A stretch of DNA of 64,000 nucleotides. Origin: Viscum album (lineage: Eukaryota; Streptophyta; Magnoliopsida; Santalales; Viscaceae). The stretch lies in assembly GCA_963277665.1 (NCBI GenBank), contig OY728120.1, forward strand, positions 424,396,138 through 424,460,137. The letters run 5' to 3'. Shown here piece by piece: positions 62,001-64,000 of this stretch. Positions within the stretch are counted from its first letter, which is position 1. Every line of letters begins with the position of its first letter. Under the pieces are notes generated by a model, which saw nothing but the letters and a program-made list of their open reading frames with translations, was not told the origin of the DNA and made no database searches. Position numbers and translations under genes: made by a program.

Positions 62001-62792
62001 GTCACACCTGAAGTCATCGAGGTGGACTCCGAGGAAGAGGATCAACCGGTCAGTCCCAGTCCTGTCGTGCCTGTGCCGGCGTCAGGTGTCGTACCAGACT
62101 CAACACCAGATGCGGATCCCGCCGAGGAATTCCTGCAGGCATATCCTGTGTACGAGCCTGCCGACAGCGCGGATTGGGACGAAACAGCCTCTGATGAGGA
62201 AGACAGCAGCATAGTCCGCCGCCGGTCGTGGAAGCTGATCACGTGCTTTATCAGGGACACTCCCCAAGCGCAATGGCTGGCCGAAATGGATAGGCTCCGC
62301 TCGCGGTTGCGCGAACTGTGTGCCGGGGGAGTGGATTCCCAACGCCCTCACGCGCTCATCCGAGACCTCATGGCTGAGAAGATCCGGGAGCATGATCGTG
62401 GGCTGAGCGTGGGATGGCAGCGGAGGAAGGCGACCAGCATCAGGAAGCTCCAGGAGGCTGAAGGCGAGGTCCAACAGATGCAGATCCGGGCCAACGAGCT
62501 TTCGGCCACTCTCGATGTGCAGTCTGAGCTGGTCTTACGATTGAAGGCCCAGCTGGCAGAGGCTGAGGAGCATATGGAGCAGACCTCTGGAAGGATGGCT
62601 GTCGTCCAGGCCGAGGTGGAAAGGGCCCGGGCCAGGGTTGACGGATTACGCCCCGCCGCTGCTGAAGAGGAGCGGGAGTTAAATCAGCGGCAACAGGCTC
62701 TGGACGCCGCAAGTCAACGGGTGGCGGAGCTGCAACGCTCTTTTGACGGAGTCAACCCGTCCATGGGGGAAGTCAACCCCCGAGTATTGTAG
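59031..62792 (+). CDS. Plant mobile domain (PMD)-like protein with C-terminal coiled coil, three exons, one in-frame stop
   Basis: Model: exons 59,031-61,478, 61,556-61,775 and 61,855-62,792, 3,606 bases or 1,201 residues if the TGA at 59,886 is read as a residue. The ATG has good context (aaaaATGG) and is the first after the TATA box. Residues ~200-560 look like the PMD / aminotransferase-like family of plant transposons and MAIN-type proteins: 'TNTFHLHHGE' (~212), 'ISGVPI', 'VRPSSFIMASMLAMGQR' (~365) and 'GPFHLLYGW' (~410). Then come an Ala/Arg-rich linker (~607-655), a conserved-looking block with 'VWDVNRQFLS' (~685) and an acidic end of exon 1. Exon 2 is Ser/Pro-rich. Exon 3 has an acidic region and a coiled coil (~1,050-1,186) rich in E, Q, R, A. 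No enzyme active site is evident and its biochemical role is unknown. The single stop suggests a young, just-disabled or read-through copy. Confidence 0.75.
59886..59888 (+). other. In-frame TGA within the PMD-like gene
   Basis: The frame is open on both sides with PMD-like sequence ('FKCFLNFLENREFP' follows at once). A CGA-to-TGA or TGG-to-TGA change, both C-to-T type deamination products, would explain it. Splicing it out at the adjacent GT was tested with three nearby AGs and none keeps the frame. Confidence 0.8.
61479..61555 (+). other. Intron 1 of the PMD-like gene (77 bp, phase 0)
   Basis: Donor GAG|GTAACA and acceptor TCATACAG|GAAGAA. Joining gives GAG-GAA in frame. The intron is T-richer than the exons and carries the stop that would end an unspliced reading. 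Confidence 0.75.
61776..61854 (+). other. Intron 2 of the PMD-like gene (79 bp, phase 1)
   Basis: Donor CTTC|GTAAGT, a near-perfect consensus, and acceptor TCATACAG|TTCTCC, the same acceptor as intron 1. A branch-like CTAAC ('gactaacg', about 61,822-61,829) lies 25-30 bases upstream. The spliced frame continues into exon 3. Confidence 0.8.
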
Positions 62793-63253
62793 CGAACTCG
62801 AAAGAAGCTTTTATTAATACTTTTGTGCTCCAACTCTTTCTTTCTCCTTTGTTTTGAGTTCTTGTTGCATCCCTGCAATGTTTGCGGGACGTTTGACGAC
62901 AATTCCCTCAAACCAGTCCAGATTCCCGAAAGATGGGGAAGGCTTGATCGGAGGAGGAACTTCCAGGATAGCCGAATTATCGTTTCTCCAACATGCTCTT
63001 ATGCACGATCGGGGCAACACCAGGGGCGCTGAAACCGGTTCAAACAGATAAAAATGGGAAGTGTGAATCACGAAGCCCAAATTCGGAACACTGTGGGGAT
63101 GGCGTGACAATAAAGGACAACCGCTAACCGTGGCGGACAAACGGTATCCTTACTGCGTTAGCCTGAAATGGGGACAACAAATGAGCATCGACCGCTGACC
63201 ATATTCGCAACGCGGGATTTTATCAATTTGTTGTCGATCAATCTTTCAGGGCG

Positions 63254-63408
63254 TTGGCCCAGGACAGTTGGTGGACCATAGGTCAGACATCCATACTGTT
63301 AGGGGGTCCTTCCAGACATGACCAGTCTTCCGGAACATTGGCCCAGGACGGTAGGTGAGCCGATGCGGCACAAGACCAGGCCGTTAGGGGGTTCCTTCAG
63401 ACATGAAA
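63254..63408 (+). repeat. ~84-bp direct duplication
   Basis: 'ttggcccagga' at 63,254 and 63,338, and 'gttagggggt(t)ccttc' at 63,298 and 63,383, define two diverged copies. Confidence 0.85.
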
Positions 63409-63614
63409 GAGGACGAGAGTCCGAATAAGGGACACGCAAAGCATGGAACATGGAGTGGTGGTTTGTTCAAACAGAATCCAACACCTCGGTAGTTGCACCA
63501 CCGTGGAGGGAGTACGCCAGATGGGCGCATCGACCTGATCACGGATCATTCCTTTTTGGGACAGGGCCTCTCTGGCGAGGGGATCTATCGCTTCCCAATG
63601 GGATCTTGGGGCAT

Positions 63615-63630
63615 CCTGAACTTGTTCAGG
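63615..63630. repeat. Perfect 7-bp hairpin
   Basis: CCTGAAC-TT-GTTCAGG. It shares the TGAAC/GTTCA arms of the left-arm dyad modules. Confidence 0.8.
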
Positions 63631-63746
63631 GTAAAATTGTAGCTACATAGTTCTCCCCGGGGGGTCAGGCCAGAGGGCTGGAAATGGGGAGGAACAGGAT
63701 TTTGTGATTCCTGGGGCTGAACCCTAGGCGAAATGCCCGGGCGTCT

Positions 63747-63787
63747 CTACGTATCCCACGTGATGATGGGAATCAAGCCGCACGTAG
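63747..63787 (+). repeat. Dyad module, right-arm copy
   Basis: CTACGT...ACGTAG outer stem (six pairs) and TCCCA...TGGGA inner stem (five pairs) around an 8-base loop, with the conserved 'atcaa' between inner and outer right arms and 'ttc' following. The inner stem differs in sequence from the CCATG/CATGG of the left array yet pairs perfectly. Confidence 0.8.
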
Positions 63788-64000
63788 TTCTGGAAGCGCA
63801 GTTTAACGTCGTACTGGATGAGGAGAAGCCTAACCGTGTTGGTACACATCCAGCCAAAACTACTAAGCCCACGTGAGTCGTGCTCGGTGTGGGAAACAAG
63901 TAGTAGTGGTGGGAATTTCCCGACGCAGAGAGGGGCAGGTTGGGGAAAAGGGATGCTCGGTGACTACCGGCCCAATGACACTAACACGACCATTCAGCAC

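Larger units (their letters stand above)
54965..64000 (+). mobile_element. Young GC-rich element carrying a PMD-like gene (right end outside window)
   Basis: Composition switches within a few bases from CpG-poor AT-rich DNA to CpG-rich DNA at about 54,965, where a TG ('tgtttccgacgc') could be an LTR start. A 3.5-kb repeat-rich region follows; one possible LTR end is 'ggcca' at 58,524, with a TGG-starting primer-site-like stretch at 58,531. Then come a TATA box, a leader, a three-exon gene and a 3' flank. No 3' LTR, RT, integrase or transposase lies before 64,000. The alternatives are a non-autonomous LTR element, the 5' part of a large Ogre/Tat-like element with an extra ORF upstream of gag, or a DNA transposon with long subterminal repeats. 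Confidence 0.6.
62793..64000 (+). other. 3' flank of the PMD-like gene, no further gene
   Basis: A candidate polyadenylation signal AATAAA lies at 63,109-63,114. No gag, pol or transposase is readable. The region keeps relatives of left-arm motifs: the dyad module (63,747-63,787), a GTTTAACGTC hairpin (about 63,801) and the G-box block (63,875). Short open frames here are unsupported. Right end outside the window. Confidence 0.55.

Noticed and set aside
62823..63650. Short open frames in the 3' flank
   Set aside because: Less than 110 codons, overlapping on both strands, with no retroelement or transposase motif.

Overview
This looks like plant nuclear DNA with no conventional host gene. About 55 kb is a very AT-rich graveyard of nested, broken Ty3/gypsy-type LTR retrotransposons. 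It is followed at about 54,965 by an abruptly GC- and CpG-rich, much younger element that runs off the right edge. Plant features are gypsy gag/pol with relics of the plant initiator-Met-tRNA primer-binding site, very long LTRs, short GT-AG introns and a plant mobile domain (PMD)-like protein. The species cannot be named from the sequence.

Layout, with boundaries found by reading LTR pairs against each other (usually good to about 10-100 bases). Positions 1-770 are the 3' part of an LTR of the same family as RT4. RT1 (about 780-14,320) has two LTRs of more than 4 kb around a 2.4-kb interior with no readable protein; its 3' LTR carries a 1.9-kb insertion and a 20-C run. Positions 14,320-17,067 hold no gene. 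RT2 (about 17,068-41,010) again has LTRs over 4 kb around a 2.4-kb interior that keeps only a gag zinc-knuckle relic; its 3' LTR is split by RT3. RT3 (about 26,248-38,549) has 4-kb LTRs and a gag-protease-RT-RNase H-integrase region that can still be read in order through stops and frameshifts. Positions 41,011-46,542 hold no recognised gene. RT4 (about 46,543-54,210) has 2.5-2.6-kb LTRs and an unreadable interior.

The GC-rich element (54,965 to past 64,000) starts with 3.5 kb of LTR-like or terminal DNA packed with structured repeats: eleven copies of a dyad module whose inner stem covaries between copies, a second hairpin family (GTTTAACGTC...GACG), CTGAGG-TTTT-CCTCAG hairpins, and a long stretch of CTTCGCG/CGCGAAG motifs. 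A TATA box at 58,734 and a leader without any ATG lead into a three-exon gene (59,031-62,792). The gene encodes a PMD-like domain followed by low-complexity linkers and a C-terminal coiled coil. Both introns are GT-AG and the frame is kept through all exons; one in-frame TGA at 59,886 is the only lesion seen. The 3' flank has another covarying hairpin and a G-box block shared with the left arm. No reverse transcriptase, integrase or transposase is visible in this element, so it is either non-autonomous or its enzymatic genes lie to the right.

The strongest leads are the spliced PMD-coiled-coil gene as cargo or ORF1 of a transposable element, the covarying hairpin array beside it, and a roughly 190-bp module repeated inside the LTRs of three different old retrotransposons.
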